Source: Odontesthes bonariensis
Lineage: Eukaryota > Chordata > Actinopteri > Atheriniformes > Atherinopsidae
Reading direction: 5' to 3'
DNA length: 64,000 bases
NCBI RefSeq assembly: GCF_027942865.1
Contig: NC_134509.1
Location: 33,220,197 to 33,284,196 of the forward strand
The notes beneath the pieces were generated by a model. That model ran no database searches and had not been told where the DNA came from. It worked only from the letters and a program-made list of their open reading frames with translations. Of this stretch, positions 33,167 to 44,700 are shown one piece after another (position 1 is the stretch's first letter; each line of letters opens with the position of its first letter). A program made the position numbers and the translations under genes.

Positions 33167-34001
33167 ATACCGGAGCAGTGAGAGACAAGTCTCCTTAGAA
33201 AAACAGCGTACTCCAGCACCCAGTTATATGCTCCTAAATCCAAGGTAAGCATAGGATCTAGGTACGCCTTCTTTGATTTCCAAGGTTATAGTTGTGTTAG
33301 TTTTGTGTCGCCACGGAAACGCCTGCAGACTGGCTTTATCAAATATGTAAACGAGTGAAATGTAAGTATCAGAAAAAAAGCTGCTGGATAGTTTTTCGGT
33401 TAGTGTTGCCAGGTTCTAAGGTTCTTTCGTTTTAAATGCTTTTTGATCGTGTGGTGGTGTGTACAGCGGTCGTTTTCATAGCAACGTTAGCTAGCCGCAG
33501 GTTAACCGTCAAAGCGCGTTAACCTTGTTATATGACATTATTTAATTGTTTTTTTTAAGTAGTCCGTTAATTAGATCGTTTTTATTTCAAAGTGTGAAAA
33601 AAAGTTTGTTAATGCTCTCCAAGAATTCAACAAGTTAGTAATTATTTTGCGGCATAAATACAAGCACGAGCTAGGAGGTAACACACCCCACAGCTTGTTG
33701 TATGCACATGTTTTGTTATGCATAATGTGATTCACTATCTTCCCCGTTAAATTGTTTTTGTCAATATATAGACAAGAGTAAAATATGTAAGTGATATGCA
33801 TCAGTTTTCAGCCTGTTTTCTTAACAGTTTCATGTACATTTAAGCTAAGCTAATGCCGGAGGTCTACAGCTTTAGATTGACAATATTTACAAAAGCAATT
33901 AAAAATAAGGGAAATTAAAAAACAAGGAACTAAAGAACAAAAAATAAAAACAGGCAGGCCCTGTTGAAAATTTTAACTGTTTAACTTTACTCAACTTTCA
34001 G

Positions 34002-34063
34002 GATACCTGAAGGGCCTAAAGAGACAGACAGAGGAGGTTCCTTTGACGTGAACCTAAACAGAG
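34002..34063 (+). other. Probable non-coding 5' exon of the SAM-HECT gene
   Basis: The segment is bordered by a good acceptor (ACTTTCAG) and donor (GTAAAT). A further donor, CCAAG|GTAAGC at 33,244, would end a first exon just inside the left array. Both would be 5' UTR, since the first ATG of the main frame is at 35,048. Confidence 0.4.
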
Positions 34064-34319
34064 GTAAATTGCAACTCTTGTAAAAATACAATTTATCATA
34101 TTGTGTGTTTAAATGAAAGTAATTAAGATCAAAACTAAGATAATTCTGATGATGTTCATGTACTTGATCGTTTTACAACGATGAGAATTTCATTTTGGGA
34201 AGTGTTCAACCATTAAAATGTTTCAGGGGAAAAATGTAAACACAGAACTTTCAAACTTAAGCTCTACACTTTACCATTTAGTTGTGGAGACACTGGTAGA
34301 GTTTTCTTTATTACTTTTA

Positions 34320-34375
34320 TGTAGTCCCGCGACCCGACCGACGGATTCAGCGGTATAGAAAATGGATGGATGGAC
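34320..34375 (+). repeat. 3' tail of a common fish repeat
   Basis: GACGGATTCAGCGGTATAGA followed by AAAATGGATGGATGGA is the usual tail of a widespread teleost SINE-like repeat. It lies inside the transposon, so it inserted there later or was captured. Confidence 0.5.
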
Positions 34376-35047
34376 TTTTATGTAGTTTCTTTGTGTATTG
34401 CTTTGTGATTGCAGATCTGTATAGCTGCTTGGTTGTCTGTTATCCTGTTTTTTTTTTTTGGCTGGATCTTGAGTCTGAAATAATATTTCTATCTATCATG
34501 TAGGGTTGGACAATAAATCAATAATATATATCACGATAGACACGTGATCAATATTAATAGATGGTGCGTCTGATAGAATATTCAATATATAGAATATTCT
34601 CTGATCCAGAACCACAGAGCATTCTGGAGGATGTAGGCAGAGGAAAGGCTTTAGCCACTCAACCTCTCAAGGCCAGCTAAGCTAGGTTGATGGCATTATT
34701 CAACTCCCTCACTCACTCACTGGTGAACTAGCAACAAGCTGTTGAGTAACTTGCGGAGCAGCAGTTTCATGTTTCGCCACCGTGCCTCATAACTTTAAAA
34801 AATAAATAAATAAATAAAGGTGTGAAAGCTGTGGATAAAAGAGGAAAGATAACATCACCAGTTTGGCAGCATTTCAGATACAAAAACAAAACAAAATAAC
34901 AACTAATCAATAATAAACTGATATGAAATGCTTGCATCATTTTTCAGTAATATCATCCAACTCTACTATCATGTTCATAATAAATCTTTTGCAATGTTAT
35001 ATTTTATTAGACGTTATTCATTACTTATTGTTTGTAACTGTCACAGG

Positions 35048-36550
35048 ATGGAAGAGATATGTGACTTCTTAAAATCACGGGATGTTTCAGAGGAAGTCAT
35101 ACAACGACTGGAAAAGGATAAGGTAGTTAGATTGTTGAGGAAATCAGTACCATTTAGCAGTTATCATACAACACTATTATAGAGACATGGTGAAGAAAGA
35201 TAAGTTTTATCATTTGGCCTTTTTTTTACTTTTTTTTAAAACTTTTTTATTTATAGGTTAAATAACTGTTTTAACATTTTTTTTTTCTAGATTGACTCCA
35301 GTGTCCTTCTGCTCATGACAGATGAGCAGCTTAAGGAGTATCTCCCATCTTATGGCAATCGACTGGCGCTTCTTGGATATTGCAGAAGGAGGGGAAATGA
35401 TCCTGCTGGCCAGAAATCAAAACTTTTTGACCGACTGAGAGCCAAGATTTCAAGAAACAAAGGCAACGATCAGAAGCAGGTCTCAGAAAATGTTACCATC
35501 AGAAATGCTCAAAAAAGTATGCGAAAAGTTGAGATAGGATGGCTGAATTCTCGAGATGGGAAGTTTTTTCAAGTTAGGACAAAGAAAGGTGGTGGAACAA
35601 GAAAAATTAATGTGTCAAAGGACTGTAGAAAAAATTAGTTAATTGAAAAGGCAGTGGGTTTGTTTTTTCCGTCTCAAAGAAATTCACAGGGAAGAATCAC
35701 AGATTTTGAGTTTGATATGACAGATTTTCAGGAACATTCACTCGATGAACATATTACCGTTGGAGAACTTTATGAGCAGACAAAACTACCTCTTTTGCGA
35801 TTTTACCTAACAACCAAAAAAAAGGACAGTGGCAGTGACTCAGAACCAGACAACCCCAGTGGAAATGACCAAGAAGCTTTAAGTTTTTCTACTCACTCTC
35901 AGGTTCACACACCACTGACTCAATCCAAAGCACCAGAAAGTTTTGATGTCATATATGTTGGAAACAGCAGTGTCCTGACAAACAGCAGCAGTGATAATGT
36001 TCACCTAGTTTACTCTACTGTTGACATGGGTGATTTGTCCAGTGTCCAAGAGCTAGATGCAGCAATCAATGTTGACATTTTAGAAGACAGTGGCACTGTT
36101 ACCTTTCTCACAGGACACATTTCTAACACAGATAGTCTCAGTCTTGATGACACCCTTCCGCTGTCTCCACAGTCATCTAGTCCAGTGCTTTCTTCTTCAC
36201 ACTTTGATTATTTGGAGGAGCCCATTGTTCAGAGAGATGGGATTAAAAAAATCCTTGTTCTTCACCGTGGCCAAATCCTGAAAGAACTAATTTCACATTT
36301 TTGTGATCCAAGTGTCACTCAGGAGGACATATGTATTCAAGTGGTGCTTCCTGATGGAAGGCGAGAAAAGGCTGTTGATGATGGTGGAGTTTTGAGGGAT
36401 GTCCTCTCCGAGTTTTGGCAGGACTTTTATGAACAGTGCACAATGGGCAATAACTTTAAGGTGCCCTACTTGCATCATGATTTTGGACAGCAACAATGGG
36501 AAAGCATTGGCCGAATCATTGCCTTTGGCTGGGAAAAACATGCTGTGTAG
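35048..36550 (+). pseudogene. SAM-HECT-like gene of the transposon, with internal stop and truncated HECT domain
   Basis: Exon 35047-35122 holds the ATG (35048); the next exon is 35291-36550. The frame encodes 25 plus 419 codons. Residues 1-65 form a SAM-like domain (ICDFLKSRDVSEEVIQRLEK, then MTDEQLKEYLPSYGNRLALL). A middle region (LYEQTKLPLLRFYL) leads to a HECT N-lobe-like part at about residues 350-440, with VLPDGRREKAVDDGGVLRDV, FWQDFYEQCTMG, KVPYLHHDF. An in-frame TAG at 35636-35638 (codon 141) splits it. It stops after IGRIIAFGWEKHAV, before the expected HECT continuation and C-lobe, so the catalytic cysteine is absent. Such HECT-like genes are multicopy in fish genomes and are often annotated as G2E3-like. 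It is best read as transposon cargo, decayed here. Confidence 0.75.
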
Positions 36551-37783
36551 ATAGTCTCTGGTTCCATACACCTGAGGTACTGTGTACATTATGGATGGGC
36601 GCCCATGAGGACTTCGTGAATTATGTGCTGGACGTATCCTGTGGTTGTTCCAAGCTGAAGCAACTTCATTTAGTTCTTTCTAGAAGAAAATAAAAACCAA
36701 ACTAGACGCATTGCCTTGAAATAAGCATTCAAAAGTAAAACAGAAATATGAACCTAGCATTACTGCTATCCATCTAAAAACGGGGAGATTTCATTCAAGC
36801 AACTATCCAAACATGCAATCTTTGCAATATTTAAGATATGCTATTAATTTAGTATCATACTCAGAAAATAAATCTTTGCACATTATAATCACTTTATAGC
36901 AATCATAAATATTTTCAATAGGTGAGAAGGTGTAAGACAGAGCGGCTCAAATCAAGCTCACCTGTATTATGTGGAGAAAACAGAACTGAATCAAGGCTTT
37001 GTCCAAGAAGCTGTCCGAGAAGTGTCCATCTGCTTTCAGTTTGTCAAAGAGGTCCATCCAAAACTGGATACATTCACTTCGCAGGATCAACCACCATCTT
37101 TCAATCAGCTGATTTCCAGTGCTTGGACCAAATATTACATTACCACTTTCAGGTTGATCTTCTGTAAGATGCAAAAATCTTTGCATGTCAGCCGCATGAA
37201 CATTTTCTGTCCCTAAATCCACTCTCAGTCTTTCAGGACAACCCTCGGCTTTAATCACTGCATCCATGAAGTATCCAGCAATGACTTTTGGATCATTATT
37301 TGTTTTGTATGCCTCAAGCCATATTAGCCTTCTGGAAAAACCGTCAATGCAACCGTTGATCCCAATTCCAAATGGTTTGAGCTTATCATAGCCATCCATA
37401 TGCCAAACATAGTTTGGACCACGACTATAGTAAACCCGTCTCCTCAGTCGATTTCTTGACCTTAGGTCCACTCCTTCACCATCTAGTAAGCGTAAAAGGA
37501 CTCGAACTGTTTCCCTGTCTGTAACAAGACCATTCATCCAACATTTTTGGTGCAGCCATCGATATCCGTGACACTGTCCAGAGGTTTCGAGTTGCTGTCG
37601 AATGAAAGCTGCCACAAAACTCGCATCAGTTTTGTTCTTTCGGCACCAAAGTTTCTTCTTATTAAGAATCCTTTCAAGTGTCCTCTTGCTAAGAATAACC
37701 CCATGAACCTCAGCCAGCAAAGCAAGAATTTCATCATTGGTGAAACCACGTCTGAAATACACCTCACTTTGTTTATAATCCAT
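36293..37783 (-). CDS. DDE (rve-type) integrase/transposase of the 5.9-kb transposon
   Basis: Exon 1, 36962-37783, starts MDYKQSEVYFRRGF and includes a helix-turn-helix-like N-terminus (TNDEILALLAEVHGVILSKR), GQCHGYRWLHQKC, LRSRNRLRRRVYYSRGPNY, and an RNase-H-fold core: WHMDGYDKL (first Asp), RVDLGTEN (second Asp), GPSTGNQLIERWWLILRSE (Glu). A donor (ACAG|GTGAGC) and an acceptor at 36,679 join it in phase to KELNEVASAWNNHRIRP and PHGRPSIMYTVPQVYGTRDY. After DYLHSM, near 36,540, the frame runs antisense through HECT-coding sequence and stops at 36,293; that part is probably not original. The core triad is intact, but the C-terminus looks replaced by a deletion junction. Confidence 0.8.
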
Positions 37784-37902
37784 TAAAAAGGGGAGAAAAA
37801 ACTGGTTAGACTACTGTTTTTCACTGGTTAGACTGATCAAATGGAATACTGTGTAAATCTCATCCTCAGACAAGACAGCATGTCTACTGGAATTGTCAGT
37901 TT

Positions 37903-38428
37903 TGGAAAGTCAAAATTATGACTTTAAATCTCATAATTATGACTTTCTATCTCTTAATTATGACTTTGAAAGTCGAAATTATGACTTTGAATTTCATAAT
38001 TATGACTTTGAAAGTCGAAATTATGACTTTGAATCTCATAATTATGACTTTGAAAGTCGAAATTATGACTTTGAATTTCATAATTATGACTTTGAAAGTC
38101 GAAATTATGACTTTGAATCTCATAATTATGACTTTGAATCTCGTAATTATGACTTTGAATCTCATAATTATGACTTTGAATCTCGTAATTATGACTTTGA
38201 ATCTCATAATTATGACTTTGAAAGTCGAAATTATGACTTTGAATCTCATAATTATGACTTTCTATCTCATAATTATGACTTTGAAAGTCGAAATTATGAC
38301 TTTGAATCTCATAATTATGACTTTGAAAGTCGAAATTATGACTTTGAATCTCATAATAATGACTTTCTATCTCATAATTATGACTTTGAATCTCATAATT
38401 ATGACTTTAAAAGTCGAAATTATGACTT
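37903..38428. repeat. 21-bp minisatellite, right TIR array
   Basis: The same 21-bp unit as in the left array, in inverted orientation (ATTATGACTTTGAATCTCAT type). The outermost units match the left array in order and spacer type, with single-base differences only over at least 100 bp. Confidence 0.95.
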
Positions 38429-38476
38429 CCTGTTGGTCTTTTATTTTTTCTTTCATGGCGGAAATGGGCTTCCATA

Positions 38477-38808
38477 ATTAGTGGCCCAGCCAGTCCTTTG
38501 AAGTTTCAACAACACAGTTAATCAGTGGGCCAGCTGTTTTTGGGCTGTTTGAAACTACAGGTTGTGAAGAGAAAATTTTCTACAATCAAAATGGCTGAAG
38601 CAGACAGCTCAATGTAACACTACAGAGACACAGAGCTGCTTGTGAATGTGATGAAGACGAGCTGATGATGACGAAGAGCTTCTGGAGGTCTCATTGCTCT
38701 GCTTTTCATAATGAACGATGAAGCACATTAAACAACAGCCGTGATATGTTGAGCGATATGCACACTTTGGCAGGCCCCTTCTAGATTTCTTCAGAAATTT
38801 TCTAGTTA

Positions 38809-38845
<37 letters not shown>

Positions 38846-39020
38846 GCTTGAAGTTGTAGTCGTGGTTTTCCACCGATTTTTTTTCAGGTATTGTTTTCTG
38901 CCCCCCCAGTAACTGCCCACCCACACATGCCATTCTGGTCACACCTCTGGTTTGGAGATATTGTTTTCTCAACTATTCATCTCCAAAGGCTCTTTATTAA
39001 ATAAAATACAGGTATATTTA
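38477..39020. other. Intergenic sequence right of the transposon
   Basis: No gene is supported. It contains an (ATT)n microsatellite at 38,810-38,845 and a C run near 38,901. Confidence 0.4.
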
Positions 39021-39022
39021 GA

Positions 39023-39074
39023 AACAGTATAAAATTATAGAGTATAAATTTATACTCTATAATTTTATACTGTT
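39023..39074. repeat. Perfect 52-bp AT-rich palindrome
   Basis: The half AACAGTATAAAATTATAG followed by AGTATAAA is followed at once by its exact reverse complement, with no spacer. It could form a cruciform. Confidence 0.95.
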
Positions 39075-39128
39075 ATACGTTATTTTATACGTCATAGATT
39101 AAAACAAATTCTATCTTGAAATGTCTCT

Positions 39129-39606
39129 TCACTGGGTCACCACCTCCCACTGAACAGCTCCAGTGAGGGAAGTCAGTGGATCTCTACTGCAGGGGTGGAA
39201 GAGCTTTCTTCCAGACGATATTTCCTCATTTGGTGTTTTGATGATAGTGGTGGAAATTGCCATCACACACCACTCGAAAATCTCCTGAAGATGTTTATTC
39301 GAGTTGAGATGTGGTGAAAGACGAAGGAAAGGATTCATATAATTTTCATCCTCATAAAACCTTTTTTTGCGACCCCTTTGTGAACAATGAATGGGGGGTA
39401 CTGTCATCCGGGAAGAAGCAACAACCGTTAAGATAGACATATTTCATCACAGGATAAAGACTATTGCTCAGAACCAATTTCTTTGAAGGGACGTTATTCC
39501 CTTTAAGGGAAACAATGCCCGAAATAATGTTCCCTACGACACAACAGAGGACTGATCCTCTCACTGTACAGTCAAAGGCCCCAACTGTTGCCTTGGTGTG
39601 TGCCAC
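39129..39606 (-). pseudogene. Unrecognised broken ORF
   Basis: Two overlapping minus frames look as if they were one: 39,606-39,400 (ending in LNGCCFFPDDS) and 39,400-39,129 (CSQRGRKKRFYEDENYMNPF, SPHLNSNKHLQEIFEW). A C-run (CCCCCC) at the switch point suggests a frameshift. No family is recognised. It could be a remnant of a mobile element, since common repeats follow it. Confidence 0.3.
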
Positions 39607-39639
39607 ACATGCACTGCAAACCAGAGGATTTTAGCATTT

Positions 39640-39960
39640 TTTTCTCACTACTGGAAGTGAAAATAGAGCAACACAGTTCCACACCGTTCCATGAAATAGT
39701 AATACGCTTTCACTGTCAAAGTGAATAGGCAAAAAGTCAACATTTGACCCATCTGACCACCAAGCGTCAGTATCAAGTCATGTGCTGACCACTAGTGCCT
39801 TCATATTACATCACACCGGTTCAGGTTGTGCTTAAGGTTTGGTATTAAAACGAGGTAGTTAGGGTTAGGGGAACATCATGGCTTGGGTTAAAACTGACAC
39901 ACTGACATACTTTATGCTGGATGGCACAAAAAAAACAGACAGCATGAATACATCAAGTTC
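39640..39960. repeat. Fish interspersed repeat (unclassified)
   Basis: The block around GGAACATCATGGCTTGGGTT resembles, from memory, a recurrent teleost repeat. The class and the ends are not determined. Confidence 0.35.
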
Positions 39961-41729
39961 TGTTACGTGATTACTTGTTTCGTGATGTTTTGTTATGTTT
40001 TTCCATAAGACTGCGCTGTGCTCTCACACACCTGTCAAGAGTTGGATAGCTCACCTGAGCATATAGGGTCTTTACAGAGCTACGTGTTTTTTTCACCACT
40101 GAATTCTGGGTAATCAAAGTTTAATTAGCTCTGCTGTGCTATTGCTCTCTATGTAAATATAGTTTCAAATTGTATCTGAATTTAACGTGCAATTTGTAAT
40201 CTGAGAATATTAAATTTTCTCACCTGAAAAAAAAAAAAGCCAATAAATACGATACCAATGGTTCAAGAGTCAATATGTGATGAGTTTTGTTCGAAAATGT
40301 GGTGGTTGAGTACAGTTTACACCCCTGTTAACAGACCTGTTTTCAATCGATGTAAATGTAGACGTCACTTATGTTACTGTTCCTATAGAATTCCAGCCAG
40401 TTAAGTAGCGTTTGTGTCCAAGGTTTGGGTTGTCCGTGCCCCAGTGATGAACCCTCCTTCAAAGTCAATGAGATCTTTTCCTGTTACCTTCTTTAAACCA
40501 GATCAGCATCAATTGGACCTGCCCAGTATTGTTAAATATCCCCCAGAGCACAATTGGATGTAAAGTGCTGATTTGTATCACACAGTGCGCTTGTGTGGAA
40601 ACATTTGCATTCATTGTGTTTGTCCTCTCATTTTGTGTGTGCGAGTGTTTCCTTAAAATTCATCACCCTTCTGTCTGTGTAAAGATATTTTCTAAAATAT
40701 GTATATAAAGACTTGGACAAAGAATCTCACCCCCCCCCCCCAAAAAAAAAAAAAAAATCTTTGTGTAACATGTAACCTAAAGCTCTCACCAGAGAGCAGT
40801 GTTTACTAGTTCACCTCCCACAAAGTTTGACCGAAGCGCCAGCGATCACGGTGCAAGCTGAGGCACAACTTCAGCTGAGTGAGCTTTGAGCTGCTGCCTC
40901 CTGCTGTTCTGAACGGACAACAAACAAAGCAGCACTGCTGGTCAATATGAGAGAGAACTATGATGATTTTATTGCCTTTTCATGGGATCGCAAACATAAA
41001 CAACCTTTTATGGTTTTTGTGGAAGATGTTTCTATTTTAATGTATCCAGGTGACTTATGGAGGCTTTTTCTGAGGCCAGCTGAATTTTCACAGTAATGGA
41101 AGCAAACCAAATCAGTAAAATCATAAAAGCATTGACCTTAAATATACTCAATTGTTTTGTAGAGGGAAGATCAACTAAAGTCAGTCAACAATTATTGTGC
41201 ATTTGTTACTGCTAATGACTACCCTCACATACCCCCATAGTTGAGACAAAAACAATACTTATCCCAGGAGCTGAAGTGGAGGTGTCATGTGGATATAGTT
41301 TACATGTATGGTGGGGCTGAAAATACACAAAAACTTCATCAGCTGTTATGTTTATAATGCTGGGTTTTCTGACCTTTTTCTGTCCAAGCACTCATACTCA
41401 GATACATGTTTGAACACTTGTTCTTCCCCCTTTACGCTGCAGCATTACACTGAATTATTCTTGACCCTCCCTTCCTTCCTCTCCTGATATACCAACAGAG
41501 AACGCCCAGGGTGGGTTTCAGAGGCCAGAGCAAAGGAACTGCCTGATCATCAGCTTCAGACAAACAGAGGCAGAGCAAACACACCCACACCCACAAGTCC
41601 ATAAAAACCTGAAGTACCCCGTGTTTCCTCAGAAGTCTCAGTCCGCGTCCCAGCATCAGCACGCAGTAGGTGGGTTTCAGCTCGTCATCTCATCAGAAGC
41701 AGATACTCCGAGAAAGAAACTGATGAAAG
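39961..41729. other. Intergenic and probable promoter of the ICAM-like gene
   Basis: No coding region is supported. There is a C run followed by an A run at 40,731-40,757. The last 150 bp before the ATG are the likely 5' UTR and promoter. Confidence 0.35.
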
Positions 41730-44700
41730 ATGTGCGCTCCTGGGAGGCCAATCACTCTTGTTCTCTTTTGCCTCTTTGGCTCAGGTCAGTGAAACAACTT
41801 GATTGAGTGCTATGAGAAAGTGTAATAAGATGAAACCGCTCGGTGTAGAAACAGATTAGATGATACAGAGAAGACATCTGAAAGTTGTTTTTAGTCTCGT
41901 GTTGCTACAAAGAGTAAAATCCCTTCATAGCAGTTTGATGATGGGATGCTAGCATTGCAGTCTGTATTTACTTTTTGTTGTTGTTGTCGTTTTTACATTT
42001 TGGGAGCACTAAAGAGGAAAAACTCTAGCTTACAATGCCAAGAACTCAAATCAGTCATTAACAGGTGGCATCTACAGCAGCTTTAAAACAAATCTTTACA
42101 AAATAATTCATTTTTAAGTAAGTTAAGACTGCTACAGTCTTTTAACATAGGAAAGGGTCCATTCAGCATAAATTGTGCTATAATTTTGAGGTTTTATAAA
42201 AGCTTATTTCTCATGGTTACATACCTTTAACATTTAGAGTGCAGAAATGATGATATTCTGCATTCCTCCTTAGATAAGACTGTCTGTGTAAGCATAACTG
42301 GAAACAACTGGTAGAGTGGCAAGTAGGAAAAATAACAATAAATTCTGACAGGCACCATGCCTCTGTGAGTGAGATCATCTGCTAGGCGAAAGAACAACCT
42401 CAGGATTAGGTGGAACAATGGTCAATTCAAAAGAGGAGTGAGTTCTTCTGACTTGGGCAGGGTGTCCTTCCTTCCTCAGAGGAACACACTGGGTGTATTC
42501 AGTGCACAATACACAATAGATCAGCAAAAACGGTATTATTTCACAAGATGGCAGAATTCAGTTGACCCTTGCCTGTGTTTTGTAAAGACAGGAGAATATG
42601 ACTCGTGAATTTGTAGCTTACAGTAGCAAAGTTAAATACATGAAGAGATGCATCACTGTATTCATGTTTAATATTTCATTAGCATATCAACATCATGAAT
42701 GCTTTAATAGTACTTTAAGATTTTCAAACCACATTGAATACAAAATACCAGCTGTGACAGTGTGAATGATTTGTCACTTCAGAAACTAACTGCCCCAGCA
42801 TTCAGGCTGCCCAATCACACTGCAAAAATCTAAAGAAAAACAAAAAGATGAGAAGAATGTCAGGGCGGAGGGTGGGGAGAGGAGGAGGACCCAAATGCAG
42901 ACACAGTTAGAGCAGGAGGTGAAGGAAACCTAAACTTGTTTTATTAAGGAAAACGTAACAAAAAGTGTGGCCAAGCCAGAACACCATGAAACTAAACCAA
43001 AGAAATAACAAAAACCTGACTTTGACTAAGTACACGAACCGGGACTGAACAGAGAAACACAAGGGGACAACGGCGAGGATCTGACATCGACTGAAACAAG
43101 CAGGGAGAACAAGACTAATGATCTGATAAACAAAATCACAAATAAAGACTAGAAAAGGAATTGCACGCAATAAAAACACGACTAAATAACAAACAGGAAA
43201 GAAACAAAACCCAGAATAACCAAGACAACACCAAAGTCCACAAAAATCCACAAACCCTAACATAGAGAGCTGATTGAAATTCACAAGTTTGGGATGTATT
43301 TATGCTGTATGACTCCACACATCCAGTCAGAATGTGTACATTACTGAACTATTAAAATAAAAGTTTTTCAAAACCAGCCTGATGCATCCATATACTACGG
43401 TTGAGTATCAAATTTCCCCTGCATGTAGACATTGAATGAGACTCAAACTCAAACTTTTGAGACGAGGTTTTTGTCTCTTTCTTTAACCCATTGAAAGAAT
43501 AAGTTGATACACAGAAGAAGAAGCCGGGAACACCAGAGATGAACCACATGGTATAGTGTTCATCTTAGCTGTAAAGAAAAATAAAGAAGGCAAACTGTCC
43601 AGCTTGATTAAATGTACAGACCTGTAATATTTTCCAATTTAGTGCTTGACATGAGAACAATTTGCAAAAAAATACTAACAAGCTGAAATTTGGCATTTCG
43701 CTACCAACTGTAGAGTCAGACATACTTTGGTCCATAAATCGACTCCCCACCTTGAAAACCCTGATCACTTAAACAGTTTACAGCCAGTATATCCTGCACC
43801 GACCTCAATATAAGACACAGACAGCAAACGCTGCAAAAATCATCGAAAGTTTTTATGAACAAGGTCTTCGTAAAGTGGCTCGAGGTGAGGTGAAGAAAAG
43901 TAGAGACTCAAGTTTGGACTACCTTGGAAAATCAATCTTTTTATTCATTTGGTGTTTACTTTCAGATCCACTCAAAAGGCAATCAATATTTCAATGACAT
44001 CATTCTAAGCTAATGGTATTACTCAGGTTGTGCGTTTTATTCTAATTTTTTTTGAAGCTATGACACAGTTCCGTTCAGCTTCCCTGGGGCAAGACTTCTG
44101 AAAAAAAAAAAAAAATTGTAAGGATAGATATGAAATACTTAAATACTTAAAAAAAAAAAAACTTCAGTTTTACTGAGCTTTTACTGAGTGGCGAAACTCC
44201 TCTAATACAAATGATCTGGAAGGAGCCATATATGCCATGTGTTTACATTTCAAAGTGATTTATTGTGTTTTGCTTCCTCTCTCACTCCCTAACTAACCCT
44301 GCCCTCAGCTACCTCATCCCCTGTCATTAGTCACACACTTGCTCCACCTCCTCCACCACAAATTTCACCTCCATCCCCGACCTCCCCAATCACCAGCAGC
44401 TCTGGAGAGTCCTCGGAAGGAGCAGACTGCCATCTGAAGATATCATCCTCTACTCTTGTGGTCAGGTATGGCAGGAATGACTGAAGCGTGATGGCTCAGT
44501 AATTAAAAAGTCATTTAACCAGAAACATGCAAATGTGTCTAAATAACAGACTCATAAGTGTAAATTAAGATGTGCACAATAGTAAAGACGTGAGGAGTGA
44601 AGCTGCGGGCAATACCCTGAGAACACTGGATGTGAACAAAAATATCAAGCTCACCGTTTTCCCTTTGCTCGTAGCTCTGTTTCATCAGCCATATTATGCC

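Larger units (their letters stand above)
32569..38474. mobile_element. 5.9-kb DNA transposon with minisatellite-built long TIRs, integrase and SAM-HECT cargo
   Basis: The termini TGGAAGCCCATTTCCGCC (32569 onward) and its reverse complement (ending 38474) are flanked by TA at 32567-32568 and 38475-38476. The first 50 bp are identical in both arms and lead directly into arrays of a 21-bp unit that continue the inverted symmetry, so each long TIR is about 600 bp. Between them lie a SAM-HECT gene (+) and a DDE integrase gene (-). The integrase resembles the rve-type transposases of eukaryotic Ginger/IS3EU-like families as I recall them; the superfamily is not fixed. Both genes are damaged, so this copy is probably not autonomous. 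Confidence 0.85.

Noticed and set aside
32551-33198. Long ORFs on both strands in the left array, and the same at 37,893-38,481
   Set aside because: They are periodic seven-residue translations of the 21-bp minisatellite, open in several frames. No start context, splice partner or protein family fits.
32617-38428. CRISPR-like array
   Set aside because: The repeats are contiguous with near-identical spacing sequence and no unique spacers, and the genome is vertebrate.
39858-39871. Telomere-like TTAGGG pair
   Set aside because: Only about two units occur, inside a common interspersed repeat; too short for an interstitial telomere.
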